Shown here piece by piece: positions 25,971-34,802 of a DNA stretch of 64,000 nt. Position 1 is the first letter of the stretch. Each line of letters begins with the position of its first letter. The stretch is taken from NCBI RefSeq assembly GCF_035946055.1, contig NZ_CP108364.1, forward strand, positions 682,001 through 746,000. The letters run 5' to 3'. A program made the position numbers and the translations under genes. The DNA comes from Streptomyces sp. NBC_01341 (GTDB lineage: Bacteria; Actinomycetota; Actinomycetes; Streptomycetales; Streptomycetaceae). The notes under the pieces are model-generated. The model was not told where the DNA came from, ran no database searches, and worked only from the letters and a program-made list of their open reading frames with translations.

Positions 25971-26668
25971 GTGACGCTGTTCGGCCCGGTCTCGCTGTCG
26001 GTCGCCGCGTTCGCCGGAGCACTGGGCGCCCTGCTGCTCGTGTACGCCACCGCTCGTACGGGGGGCCGGATCAGCTCCGTACGCCTGGTGCTGTCCGGTG
26101 TGGCGATCGCGGCGGTGCTCACCGCGGGGCTGGACCTGCTCCTGCTGACCACGGACCGGGGCAACGAGGCCCGCGCGGTGCTCGCCTGGACCCTCGGCGG
26201 CCTCGGCGGGGTCAGCTGGGCGACGCTCTGGCTGCCCGGCGCGGCTCTGCTGCTGGGCATCGCCGTCCTGTCCGTGCAGTCGCGCAATCTGAACCTGCTG
26301 CTGGCGGGCGAGGAGGCTGCCACCACCATGGGACTGGACGTGGCCCGCTTCCGCTCCCGCATGTTCGTGCTGCTGTCCCTCATCACGGGTGTACTGGTCG
26401 CCGCGTCGGGACCCATCGGCTTCGTCGGCCTGATGCTGCCCCACATCGTGCGCCTTGCCTTTTCGTCGGCGGTGACCACCGCCGCGTGCTGCCCACCGCC
26501 GCGCTCGGCGGGGCGGTCTTCCTCGTGTGGGCGGACATCGCCGGGCGCGTCGTGGCCGCGCCCATGGAGATCCCTGTCGGGGTGCTCACCGCGCTGTGCG
26601 GCGGGCCCTTCTTCCTCTGGCTCATGCGCCGCGACGCGCGGCGCGGCACCGGCGAAGGAGTGGCATGA
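25971..26668 (+). pseudogene. truncated and frameshifted FecCD-type siderophore permease
   Basis: The reading frame begins in the middle of a FecCD permease: the first roughly 100 residues, including the NPLADP segment, are missing. Hydrophobic segments and SVRLVLSGVAIAAVLTAG follow normally. Near 26460 the frame changes: IGFVGLMLPHIVRL continues in another frame as VGGDHRRVLPTAALGGAVF and ends FFLWLMRRDARRG. A single missing T in the TTTT run would explain this. The end overlaps the ATPase start (ATGA), the normal arrangement for an uptake operon. It is unlikely to make a working permease. Confidence 0.85.
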
Positions 26669-27468
26669 CCGCGACCGCACTCGTCATCGACGGGGTCACG
26701 CTCACCGCCGGGGCCCGTCGCCTGGTCAGGGACGTCTCGTTGACCGCGCGGCCCGGTGAGGTGATCGGCCTCGTGGGCCCCAACGGCAGCGGCAAGTCCA
26801 GCCTGCTGCGCGCCGTCTACCGTGTCCTGCGTCCCGCCACCGGCGAGGTCCGGGTCGACGGACAGGACGCCTGGGCGCTGCCGGTGCGCCGGCTGGCACG
26901 CGCGGTGGCGGCGGTGACGCAGGAGTCGGGGGCCGAATTCGACCTCACGGTGCGCGAAGTGGTGGCCATGGGGCGTACTCCGCACAAACGGCTGCTCGCG
27001 GGAGACACCGCCGAGGACGCCGAGCTGACCGCGTCGGCCCTCGCCGCCGTGGACGTCACCGAACTGGCGGGACGCCCCTTCGACCGCTTGTCGGGCGGTG
27101 AGCGTCAGCGTGTCCTCATCGCGCGGGCCCTCGCCCAGGAGCCCACGCTCCTGGTCCTGGACGAGCCGACCAACCACCTCGACATCCGGCACCAGTTGTC
27201 GGTCCTCGGTACGCTGCGGCGCCTGCCGGCGACCGTCCTGGTCGCCCTGCACGACCTCAATCTCGCCGCCCGCCACTGCGACCGCCTGTACATCCTGGAC
27301 GACGGCGAGGTCGTCGCCTCCGGCGCGCCCGCCGACGTGCTGACACCGGTGTTGCTGGCCGAGGTGTACGGCGTGACCGGCGAGGTCGCCGTCCATCCCC
27401 TGACGGGCGCGCCGCAGGTGACGTTCCTGCCCGGCCTGCCGGACCCGGGCGTGCCCGCGGAAGGGTGA
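26665..27468 (+). CDS. iron-siderophore ABC transporter ATP-binding protein (FecE/FhuC type)
   Basis: A 267-residue stand-alone ATPase. Walker A GPNGSGKSS is followed by LLRAVYRVLRPATGEV, the Q-loop region, signature LSGGERQR and Walker B LLVLDEPTNHLD. The pattern and length match the siderophore/haem/B12 importer subfamily. The ATG overlaps the stop of the permease remnant. The ATPase frame is intact, but its permease partner is broken, and no binding protein is nearby, so it may be stranded unless it serves another permease. A strong terminator follows. Confidence 0.9.
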   Translation: MTATALVIDGVTLTAGARRLVRDVSLTARPGEVIGLVGPNGSGKSSLLRAVYRVLRPATGEVRVDGQDAWALPVRRLARAVAAVTQESGAEFDLTVREVVAMGRTPHKRLLAGDTAEDAELTASALAAVDVTELAGRPFDRLSGGERQRVLIARALAQEPTLLVLDEPTNHLDIRHQLSVLGTLRRLPATVLVALHDLNLAARHCDRLYILDDGEVVASGAPADVLTPVLLAEVYGVTGEVAVHPLTGAPQVTFLPGLPDPGVPAEG

Positions 27469-27475
27469 GCGCGGA

Positions 27476-27507
27476 AGGACCCGCCCCTCGTCCGAGGGGC
27501 GGGTCCT
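27476..27507. terminator. bidirectional terminator between ATPase and GH92 genes
   Basis: A perfect 15-bp inverted repeat starting AGGACCCGCCCC at 27476 and ending at 27507, with only TC between the arms. The flanking genes converge on it. Confidence 0.85.
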
Positions 27508-27521
27508 GGTTGCCGCAGCGG

Positions 27522-29870
27522 TCAGTCGAGGGCCGGCGGCGCCGCGTCCGCCGATGTGCCCCAGTCGGAGGGAGCCGTGCCGACCTCGAAGGACAGGTCG
27601 CGGGTGCCGCGGATGTCCTCGGTGGTCAGGTAGGTCTTCCCGTATGCCGCCCCGTCGGTCCGCGCCGACCGTATGTAGCGCGCCGAGTCGGAGGTACCGG
27701 GGGCCTTCACCGTCAGACGGCCCTTGGGGTAGTAGCGCCGGTCGAGGGTGAGGTCCACCCGTTCGAAGACGGGCGTGGAGAGACCCCAGGTGTCCGTGCC
27801 CGGCTGGACCGGGAAGATCCCGATGGAGGACAGGACGTTCCACGCCGACATCGTCCCGAGGTCGTCGTTCCCGGTCATGCCGGTCGGGGCGTCGGTGAAG
27901 AGGGTGAGCGCCGCGTGCACCACGTCGGTCGTCCTCGACGGCCGGCCGGTGGAGAGGTAGGTGTACGGGGCGATCAGGTCGGGCTCGTTCTGCGGGTTGT
28001 ACTTGTCCGCGTTGTAGTAGTCGTACGGCCCGTTCACCCACACCTCGCGGGCGGTCTTCGCCGGGTCCTTCACCAGTTGGTCGTAGGCGAAGAACGAGTC
28101 GAGGCGCTCGTTGGCGGCCTGCGTCCCGCCGATCAGGGAGACCATGCCGGGCAGGTCCTGGGGCACGAGCCACTGGTACTGCCAGGACGTGCCCTCGTGG
28201 AAGCCCTCGCTCTGTGCCGGGTCGGCGGGTCCGGTGAAGTCGCCGCTCACGTCACGGGCCCGGAAGAAGCCGGTCGAACTGTCGAAGATCTTCCGGTAGT
28301 TCTGGGCGCGCTGTGTGTACCGCGCGGCGTCGTCCTCGTGGCCCAGCTCCTTCGCCATCTGTCCGAGCATCGCGTCGGACAGGGCGTACTCCAGGGTCGC
28401 GGACGCGCCGTGGTCGTAGTCGGAGTCGCCGGGCTTCGCGTGCGGGCGGCCCTTGATGTAGGGAGCGAAACCGTCGGCCAGGTACTCCTTGTTGGCCTCG
28501 CGGCCGACGGGGGCGGAGCCGGCCGGGGGCACACCGTCGGCGTTCTTCCTGAGCGCGCGGTACGCCTGCTCCTCGTATCCCTTGAGCAGACCCTGCTGGT
28601 AGGCGTTGGTGAGGAACGGGGTGACGGGGTCGCCCGTCATGATGTTCGTCTCGACCGTGCCGTAGCCCCATTTGGGCAGCCAGCCGCTGTCCTCGTCGAT
28701 CTTGATGACGGAGATCGCCATGTCCCGGGACTCACTCGGCGCGAGGAGCGACAGCAGCTGGGCCTGGGTGCGGTAGGTGTCCCAGAGCGACCAGTTCTGG
28801 TAGTAGGTGAAGCCCTCGGCCCGGTGGGTCTTCTGGTCCCAGCCGGTGTAGCGGCCGTCGACGTCGCTGCCGACGTTCGGTGCGAGGAACGAGCGGTAGA
28901 GGGACGAGTAGAAGGTCCGGCGGAGGGTCTCGCTGCCGCCCTGCGCCTTGACCTCGCCGAGCCTGTCCTCCCACGCGGCCTGCGCGGCGCGCGCGACCTT
29001 GTCGTACGAACGGCCGCCTTCGGCACGGAGGTTGCCGGCCGCGCCCTTCGCGTCGACGTACGAGATCGCCGTGGTCGCCTCGACGGTGCGGTCCTTGGTG
29101 GTGTCGAAGCGCAGGTAGGCACCGTTGCGCTCGCTGCCGGCCGCTGAGGCCTTCGATCCCTCGGCGACCTTCTCGCCCTTCCACGTGCCCGAGGTGGTGA
29201 AGGGCCGGTCGAAGCGGGTGATCGTGTAGACCGTGTACGGCTTGGTGTCCTGGCAGAAGCCGCTGCCGGTGATGGCGGTGCGCACCGTGCGCCTGTCCAG
29301 GATCTCGACCTCGGTGTTCACCGTCTTGTGCAGCGACTGGCCCGCGTTGATGAGGACGTTGGCCTTGTCGGTGGCGGGAAAGGTGTAGCGCTGCACGCCG
29401 GTGCGTTCGGTGGCGCTCAGTTCGGCCTTGATGCCGGTCTTGAGGCCGACGGTGTACGTGCCGGGGCTCGCCTTCTCGTCGTCGTGGCTGAACTCGGCCG
29501 CGTAGGCGGCGTTGTCCGTGGACGTGATGTCACCGGTCGTGGGCAGCACCGGCAGGTCTCCGCCGAGCCCGCAGCCCACCCCGGAGATGTGGACGGTGGA
29601 GAAGCCTCTGATGTGGTTCTCCGAATAGTCGTACCCGGTGTTGTGGCCGGTGTCGGGCGAGAACTGCACCATGCCGAACGGAACCGCCGCGCCGGGATAG
29701 GTGTTGCCCTCGTTCTCGGTTCCGATGAACGGGTTGACGAGATCGGTCAGCCGGCCGTGCTCGGCGTGCGCCCCTCCGTCCGCCGTGGCGGGCGTGGCGA
29801 CGGCGCCGCCGAGGAGCGCGGCCGTGGCGGCCGCCGTCCCCGCACCGCGTAGCAAGTGGGTCCATCTCAT
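27522..29870 (-). CDS. secreted GH92 glycoside hydrolase (alpha-mannosidase family)
   Basis: A 782-residue secreted enzyme. Residues 1-30 are a signal peptide (hydrophobic Ala/Leu core, cut near ATA-DGG). The body has the GH92 landmarks VNPFIGTENEGNTYPGA near the N-terminus, GFSTVHISGVGCG, YYQNWSLWDTYRTQ and GNDDLGTMSAWNVLSSIG, the last carrying the catalytic-site acidic residues. GH92 enzymes are calcium-dependent exo-mannosidases. A palindromic site typical of LacI-family repressors lies 27 bases before the start, suggesting sugar induction. It likely trims mannosidic glycans outside the cell. Confidence 0.93.
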   Translation of the reverse strand: MRWTHLLRGAGTAAATAALLGGAVATPATADGGAHAEHGRLTDLVNPFIGTENEGNTYPGAAVPFGMVQFSPDTGHNTGYDYSENHIRGFSTVHISGVGCGLGGDLPVLPTTGDITSTDNAAYAAEFSHDDEKASPGTYTVGLKTGIKAELSATERTGVQRYTFPATDKANVLINAGQSLHKTVNTEVEILDRRTVRTAITGSGFCQDTKPYTVYTITRFDRPFTTSGTWKGEKVAEGSKASAAGSERNGAYLRFDTTKDRTVEATTAISYVDAKGAAGNLRAEGGRSYDKVARAAQAAWEDRLGEVKAQGGSETLRRTFYSSLYRSFLAPNVGSDVDGRYTGWDQKTHRAEGFTYYQNWSLWDTYRTQAQLLSLLAPSESRDMAISVIKIDEDSGWLPKWGYGTVETNIMTGDPVTPFLTNAYQQGLLKGYEEQAYRALRKNADGVPPAGSAPVGREANKEYLADGFAPYIKGRPHAKPGDSDYDHGASATLEYALSDAMLGQMAKELGHEDDAARYTQRAQNYRKIFDSSTGFFRARDVSGDFTGPADPAQSEGFHEGTSWQYQWLVPQDLPGMVSLIGGTQAANERLDSFFAYDQLVKDPAKTAREVWVNGPYDYYNADKYNPQNEPDLIAPYTYLSTGRPSRTTDVVHAALTLFTDAPTGMTGNDDLGTMSAWNVLSSIGIFPVQPGTDTWGLSTPVFERVDLTLDRRYYPKGRLTVKAPGTSDSARYIRSARTDGAAYGKTYLTTEDIRGTRDLSFEVGTAPSDWGTSADAAPPALD

Positions 29871-29896
29871 GGGAAGAACGCCTCTTTCCAGCCGTA

Positions 29897-29908
29897 GACA
29901 ACGTTGTC
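29897..29908. promoter_or_regulatory. LacI-family-type operator upstream of GH92 gene
   Basis: GACAACGTTGTC is a perfect 12-bp palindrome with the central CG typical of LacI/GalR operators. It sits 27 bases before the GH92 start codon, where a repressor would block transcription. Confidence 0.7.
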
Positions 29909-30169
29909 AGGTCGCACTGCGCGATCATTCTTGGCCTGTATGCGTGTACCCGTCAAGAGTTGTGGCCGGGCCCGTGAGGGACCTCCACCGGTCGGCCACG
30001 AGCGGCGAGGGGTGCCCACGGCCCTGACGGCGGCGTCACCGGAACCCGCCCGACGCCCCGGCCTCCGGACGTCGCGGGGCGCCGGCGGATCGCCGCCCGT
30101 CGGCTGCGGTCCGCGAGAGCCGGACCTCCCCCACCCCCGGCGGACCGAGAGGCGCGGGCTTAAGCACCC

Positions 30170-30772
30170 TCAGCGCAGCGAGGCGTACACGATGAGGTTG
30201 TCCACGGGATGCCCGTCGGCGTCGAAGGCCCCGTCGCACGTGATCAGACGGAGAACACGCGCGTCGGTCGGTCCGTAGACCTTGTCGGTGGGAAAGGTCT
30301 TCTTGCTGACGGTCTGCGTGCCGGTGACCCTGAAGTGCGTCTGCCTGCCCGCCGCGTCGGACACGGCGATGTCCGCGCCCCGGTCTATCCGGTGCAGGTC
30401 GTGGAAGACGGCCTTGCCGAACCGTGTGTCGTTGTGCCCGATGAGCACGGCGGCGCCCGGCTCGCCGGGTACGGCGCCGCCCGCGTACCAGCCGGCCGTC
30501 ATGCCCTTCTCGGCCGGCGGGACCTCCACCGTGCCGTCCTCGTTCAGCCCCAGTCTCAGCAGGCCGCTGTCTATCCCGAGCGACGGAACGGTCAGCCGTG
30601 ACGGTGCCGGAGCCTTCGGCGACTGCGGCTCCGGGGAATGGCGCGGGAGTGCACCGCCGGACGCCTGCGGCGCGTCTGCCGCGCCGCAGGCGGTGACGGG
30701 GGCGATCAGCAGACAGACGGCTGCCGCGATCGCGGCGGACCGCCGCGACGGGCGCGGAGTGAAGGGGGGCAT
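30170..30772 (-). CDS. class F sortase
   Basis: A 200-residue transpeptidase. The N-terminus has a basic start and a hydrophobic segment ending VTACG, which could be a lipobox as well as a membrane anchor. The catalytic residues are His in VLIGHNDT, Cys in LRLITCDGAF and the C-terminal Arg. Class F sortases attach proteins to the actinobacterial cell wall. The ATG at 30772 has GGAG before it. The gene directly upstream on the same strand encodes a protein with a C-terminal anchor and is the likely substrate. Confidence 0.88.
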   Translation of the reverse strand: MPPFTPRPSRRSAAIAAAVCLLIAPVTACGAADAPQASGGALPRHSPEPQSPKAPAPSRLTVPSLGIDSGLLRLGLNEDGTVEVPPAEKGMTAGWYAGGAVPGEPGAAVLIGHNDTRFGKAVFHDLHRIDRGADIAVSDAAGRQTHFRVTGTQTVSKKTFPTDKVYGPTDARVLRLITCDGAFDADGHPVDNLIVYASLR

Positions 30773-30853
30773 GAGTACTCCGGTGCGGTGGACGAGCGGG
30801 GGACGTACGGCGGATGGCGCCGCTCCCGGTGGGAACGGCGCCATCGTGCGGGA

Positions 30854-31228
30854 TCAGCCGTTGCGCTGAGCAGCGGTCCGGCGGCGTACGACGAGGACCC
30901 CGGCGCCCGCGAGCAGCACCGCTCCCGCCGCCGTGCCGTACAGCGCCGTGCCGGCGGCGTCCTGGGCGGGGCGCTCCCCGGCGTCGACACCGCCGCGGGG
31001 CATGCGGCTCGCGGGCATGGGCTCCGGTGCGGGAGTCGGCCTCCCGGTGCGGGCCGCCTGCCTGGGCTCCGGCGTGGCGGTGCGCTCTGCGGGCGCCGCC
31101 GAGGCGGTGGCGGGCTCGGCGGGCACCGGGGTGGGCGTGCCGTCGGCCAGGGCCGCGGCGGACGGGAGGAGCACCGCACCGGCCGCCAGGGCGGTGAGGA
31201 CGGCGGTGCGCACGATGGGACGGGACAT
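30854..31228 (-). CDS. small surface protein with C-terminal membrane anchor (likely sortase partner)
   Basis: A 124-residue exported protein: signal peptide (cut near ALA-DGT), a Pro/Ala/Thr-rich linker, the motif PRGGVDAGERPAQD, one hydrophobic helix and a VVRRR tail. This is the layout of a cell-wall sorting signal but without a canonical LPxTG. GGVDAG-like motifs recur in proteins encoded beside class F sortases in Streptomyces, as far as I recall. The ATG follows GGAGT in the reverse strand. It is upstream of, and probably co-transcribed with, the sortase gene. Confidence 0.75.
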   Translation of the reverse strand: MSRPIVRTAVLTALAAGAVLLPSAAALADGTPTPVPAEPATASAAPAERTATPEPRQAARTGRPTPAPEPMPASRMPRGGVDAGERPAQDAAGTALYGTAAGAVLLAGAGVLVVRRRTAAQRNG

Positions 31229-31331
31229 GAAGGACTCCGATTCCGGCTCGGCGTTCTGTGGTGCCCGTGCGCGTGTGCGCGCCGGGCGGCCGAGCGTCCC
31301 CTCAGAGTGGAGTGGAGTTGTGAGGAAGCTG

Positions 31332-33425
31332 TCAGGCCGCTGTGTTCGTCGGATCAGGGCCTGCCGCAGGAAGCCGGAGGGTGAAGACGGAGCCCTCCCC
31401 CACGGTGCTGACCACGTCGGCCGTCCCTCCGTGTGCCTCGACGAGTTTGCGGACGATCGCCAGTCCCAGGCCGCTGCCGCCCGTGCGGCGGCTACGTGAC
31501 TTCTCGGCACGCCAGAACCGGTCGAAGACGTGGGGCAGGTCCTCCGGCGCGATCCCCGTGCCGGTGTCGGCGACCTCCACCACCGCGTCCTGGCCCGCCT
31601 TCCCGGCTCTGTCCGCGTACACCCGCAGAACCACCCGTCCGCCCGCCGGGGTGTGGCGCACGGCGTTGGTCACCAGGTTGCCGATCGCCTGACGCAGCCT
31701 CACCGGGTCGGCGACGAGCCCGGGGACGGGGTCATGCCCGGCGTGCGGTTCCACGTCCAGGGTGACACCTGCGGCCTCGGCCGGCGCCTGGTGGGCGGCG
31801 ACGACGTGGGCGAGCAGTTCGTCGATCCGCACCGCTTGCGGGTGAAGCCGCAGCGCTCCGGCGTCGGCCGCGGCCAGGTCCTGGAGGTCGTCGATGATGT
31901 GCTGCAGTTGCACGGCCTCCTCCAGGAGCGAGGAGACGAACGTCGCGTCCGGGTCGGCGATGCCGTCCTGCGCCCCCTCCAGCCACCCACGGATGTTGCT
32001 CAGCGGGGTGCGCAGTTCGTGCGCGACGTCGCTCACCATCACCTTGCGCTGTTCCTCCAGGCGGGCGCGGTGGGCCGACATGTCGTTGAAGGCGGCCGCC
32101 AGGCGGCCGATCTCGTTGTCGGCGGCGACGACCACATGTGACGGGTCCTCCCCGTCGCGCATCCGCTGGGCGGCGCCGGTGAGCGCGTGGAGCGGCCGTA
32201 CGAGCCGGGCACCGGCGAGGACCGAGGCCCCGACGGTGAGTGCCAGGACCAGTGCGGCGACGCCGGTGATCTTCGCCGTGTTCGCCGACGACAGCTCGAA
32301 GCCCGGGACGGCACCGCCGCCGGGGTCGCTGATGAACAGCAGCGCCGGGGACGCCACGTACGAACTGAGCTGCTCCTGACGCGCGATGGCGACGCAGGAG
32401 GCGATGTCGCGGTCGTTCTCGCTGTCGGGTGGCAGTGCCGGGCCGGGCACCGGCGTCGCGGCCTGGCGGGGCCGAGCGGTGGACCGCTCGGCCGGCACCG
32501 GCGCCTCTCCGTCGACGCCGTCGGCGGGTGCGGCTGTCGGGACGGGTGTGCGGGGAAAGCCGGGGGCGGGCATGGGGGTGGGCTCACGGTAGGCCGCCGA
32601 GGAGCGCGATTCCGCGGCCGTGTTCCAGGAGAGATCGAGGTCGAGACGCACGGCTTCGCGCCCCTGCCGGTCCAGGCACGCGTCCACGAGTTCGTTCAGC
32701 GCCGTGAGCGCCTTGCGCTCGGTGGTCGTGGGGCGGTCGAGTGCGTCCATGGAGCACCGGGTGCTCCGTGTGCGGTCGGGATCGTTGCCCACCACCGCTA
32801 TGCGGGGGCGCCCGCTCGGTCCCTCCACGACGTCGGAGGCGATCCCGAAACGGCTGAGGCAGAGCACCGCCGCGTCGGCGGCGCGCTTCAGCGACACACG
32901 CTCGGCCTCGGGCAGCCGGAACGGGCCGACGGCCCGCGGGTCGACGCGGTCGCTCGTGGAGCGCGGCTCCCCGCCCGCTCCGGGTGCCGCGACGGTCACG
33001 GACCCCGCTTCGGACCCCGGTGTCACGGCGGCCACGGACAGCGGGTCCACGACCGCGGACGCCTGGGGCGGCAGTGGCGGCGGGGACGGTGTGGACCCGG
33101 CCGAGTCGGCGATGATCGCCCGGCTCTGGGTCGTGAGGGTGATCCGCCGGTCGGACTCGTCGGCCAGACCGTCGACGGTGGCCCCCACCCCTTGCCAGCC
33201 GGGGTGTTCGGCCGCGTAGGCGAGCAGCGTGTCCAGGACCCGGGTGTCCGCCGCGAGGTTGCGCCCCTGCTCCTGTTCGATGGCACCGGATGTCGTCTGC
33301 ACGGCCAGCCAGGCAGTCGCGGCCACCGAACAGGCCGCCACGAGCGCAGACACAGCCAGCATCCGGCCCAGCAGGCTCTTTCGCAGGGGCAGCCTGTGGC
33401 CGGCGTGGTCAGAGCGACGCGGCAC
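31332..33425 (-). CDS. membrane sensor histidine kinase with large extracytoplasmic domain
   Basis: A 697-residue kinase. A transmembrane helix at about 20-42 and a second near 395-418 enclose an extracytoplasmic region of about 350 residues that is Pro-rich in places and contains four cysteines. A HAMP linker follows, then the H-box SDVAHELRTPLSNIRGW, the N-box NLVTNAVRHT, DTGTGI and GGSGLGLAIV. The GTG start overlaps the response-regulator gene by 17 bases, so the pair forms one two-component unit. The signal is unknown; the nearby sortase operon is a possible target but there is no direct evidence. Confidence 0.92.
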   Translation of the reverse strand: MPRRSDHAGHRLPLRKSLLGRMLAVSALVAACSVAATAWLAVQTTSGAIEQEQGRNLAADTRVLDTLLAYAAEHPGWQGVGATVDGLADESDRRITLTTQSRAIIADSAGSTPSPPPLPPQASAVVDPLSVAAVTPGSEAGSVTVAAPGAGGEPRSTSDRVDPRAVGPFRLPEAERVSLKRAADAAVLCLSRFGIASDVVEGPSGRPRIAVVGNDPDRTRSTRCSMDALDRPTTTERKALTALNELVDACLDRQGREAVRLDLDLSWNTAAESRSSAAYREPTPMPAPGFPRTPVPTAAPADGVDGEAPVPAERSTARPRQAATPVPGPALPPDSENDRDIASCVAIARQEQLSSYVASPALLFISDPGGGAVPGFELSSANTAKITGVAALVLALTVGASVLAGARLVRPLHALTGAAQRMRDGEDPSHVVVAADNEIGRLAAAFNDMSAHRARLEEQRKVMVSDVAHELRTPLSNIRGWLEGAQDGIADPDATFVSSLLEEAVQLQHIIDDLQDLAAADAGALRLHPQAVRIDELLAHVVAAHQAPAEAAGVTLDVEPHAGHDPVPGLVADPVRLRQAIGNLVTNAVRHTPAGGRVVLRVYADRAGKAGQDAVVEVADTGTGIAPEDLPHVFDRFWRAEKSRSRRTGGSGLGLAIVRKLVEAHGGTADVVSTVGEGSVFTLRLPAAGPDPTNTAA

Positions 33426-34131
33426 GTGCGGAGCCCTTCCGCGGATCCGTGAGCTTGTAGCCGACGCCGAAGACGGTGAGCAGCCGCACGGGACGCCTGG
33501 GGGCGGGCTCGATCTTCTTACGGAGGTTCATGATGTGGACGTCGACGGTACGGCTGCTGATGTACCGGTCGAAGCCATGGAGTTCGGCGAGCAGTTGTTC
33601 CCGCGTGAACACCCGGTCCGGCTCGGCAGCCATCGTCGAAAGGAGCCTGAATTCGCCCGGCGTGCACTCGACCCCCACGCCGTCGACCGCTACCTCGTGG
33701 CGCAGGGGGTCGACGGCCAGCGCGCCCACGGCAAGGACGTGACCGTTCTCGCGGTCGGCGTCCCTCCGGGTGCGGCGCAGGAGCGTACGTACGCGCGCCA
33801 TGAGTTCCCGCGGGCTGTACGGCTTCGTCATGTAGTCGTCGGCGCCGAGGTCGAGCCCGAGCAGCAGGTCGTCCTCGGTGGCCCGTGCGGTCAGCATGAG
33901 GACGGCCGTCTCCCGTCCCTCGGCACGGAGGATGCGGACCACGTCGAGCCCGTCGGCCCGGGGCATCATCACGTCGAGTACCAGCAGGTCGGGCGAACCC
34001 TGCCGGGCCTGTTCCAGCGCGGCGAGGCCGTCCGACACCACGGTGACCGCGTGCCCCTCGCGTTCGAGGTAGCGGCGGATCAGCTCGGCCTGTTTCGCGT
34101 CGTCTTCCGCGACTATGACGTGTGCGCACAC
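33409..34131 (-). CDS. OmpR/PhoB-type response regulator
   Basis: A 240-residue regulator. The receiver domain has the acidic pair in VAEDDAKQ, the phospho-acceptor Asp53 in LLVLDVMMP, Thr in MLTARA and Lys in YMTKPYS. The C-terminal winged helix has TPGEFRLLSTMA and RTVDVHIMNLRKKIE, the PhoB-type DNA-binding signature. It is encoded upstream of and overlapping the sensor kinase gene. The GTG start is the first of the frame and gives a standard-length receiver domain. Confidence 0.95.
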   Translation of the reverse strand: MCAHVIVAEDDAKQAELIRRYLEREGHAVTVVSDGLAALEQARQGSPDLLVLDVMMPRADGLDVVRILRAEGRETAVLMLTARATEDDLLLGLDLGADDYMTKPYSPRELMARVRTLLRRTRRDADRENGHVLAVGALAVDPLRHEVAVDGVGVECTPGEFRLLSTMAAEPDRVFTREQLLAELHGFDRYISSRTVDVHIMNLRKKIEPAPRRPVRLLTVFGVGYKLTDPRKGSARAASL

Positions 34132-34305
34132 GGGGACGATCGTAAGGGAGCCCCGGACTCACAGGCGCAGGCGGCCGGGAGGCCCGCCGGTGGAGGTGCG
34201 CGGTTCCCCTGCGCGTCCGGCGGGCCCCCGGACACACTGTGCTCCTGCCCCGCGCGTGCGCGTCCCCCGCACCGGTCGCCGCATTTTCACGCGAACCGCA
34301 CATGA

Positions 34306-34349
34306 CTGCGGGGCGGTCCCGGACCTCCTGGTCCGGGACCGCCCCGCAG
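34306..34349. terminator. strong terminator hairpin
   Basis: CTGCGGGGCGGTCCCGGACC (34306-34325) pairs perfectly over 20 bp with 34330-34349 across the loop TCCT. It ends the small hydrophobic protein gene and insulates the response regulator promoter. Confidence 0.88.
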
Positions 34350-34370
34350 CACCGTGGGGACGAACAGGCG

Positions 34371-34541
34371 TTACCAGCGGTACCAACGGCCACGTCGGCC
34401 ACCGGTACCGGCGGAACGCATGACGAAACCGAGCAGCCAGACGGCGAGCACGATCACGGCGACGATCCACAGGGCCTTCAGTGCGAACCCGGCTCCGAAG
34501 AGAACCAGGGCGAGAAGCAGGACGAGAAGCAGGGGAACCAT
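34371..34541 (-). CDS. small hydrophobic membrane protein
   Basis: A 56-residue protein: two closely spaced hydrophobic helices (MVPLLLVLLLALVLFGAG and LWIVAVIVLAVWLLG) and a basic tail ending RGRWYRW. This is a widespread Streptomyces family called only 'hydrophobic protein'. The ATG has a textbook GGAGG site nine bases upstream. Function is unknown; such small membrane proteins are often stress-induced, but no specific promoter element was identified here. Confidence 0.88.
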   Translation of the reverse strand: MVPLLLVLLLALVLFGAGFALKALWIVAVIVLAVWLLGFVMRSAGTGGRRGRWYRW

Positions 34542-34802
34542 AGTTATCAACCTCCGAAAAGGCGGGTGCCCCGGCACCTCCCGCCCATGCCTGCGAATTT
34601 ATCTGTTTCTTATTCGTCGCGGCGGGCATGCGATCTCGCCTGTTCAGGGCCCGCCCCGCCCCTCACAGTCGCCGCAGCGGGTGCGCCGGGCGACCTAACC
34701 GACCGCGGACAATTCGGGGCGGCAACCGCGCGACCCGCGCCACGTCTCCACGTCGGGGCCGTCCTCGATGCCACGTCGAGACCGTCCTCGATCGATCCGC
34801 GA
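34542..34802. other. intergenic, upstream of the small hydrophobic protein
   Basis: An AT-rich patch at about 34596-34620 (GAATTTATCTG and following) probably includes the promoter of the 56-residue membrane protein. The motif CCGTCCTCGAT occurs twice (near 34759 and 34786). No gene is supported. Confidence 0.45.

Noticed and set aside
26440-26500. Programmed frameshifting in the siderophore permease
   Set aside because: The gene also lacks its first 100 residues, and no stimulatory structure is apparent, so simple mutation or read error is more likely.
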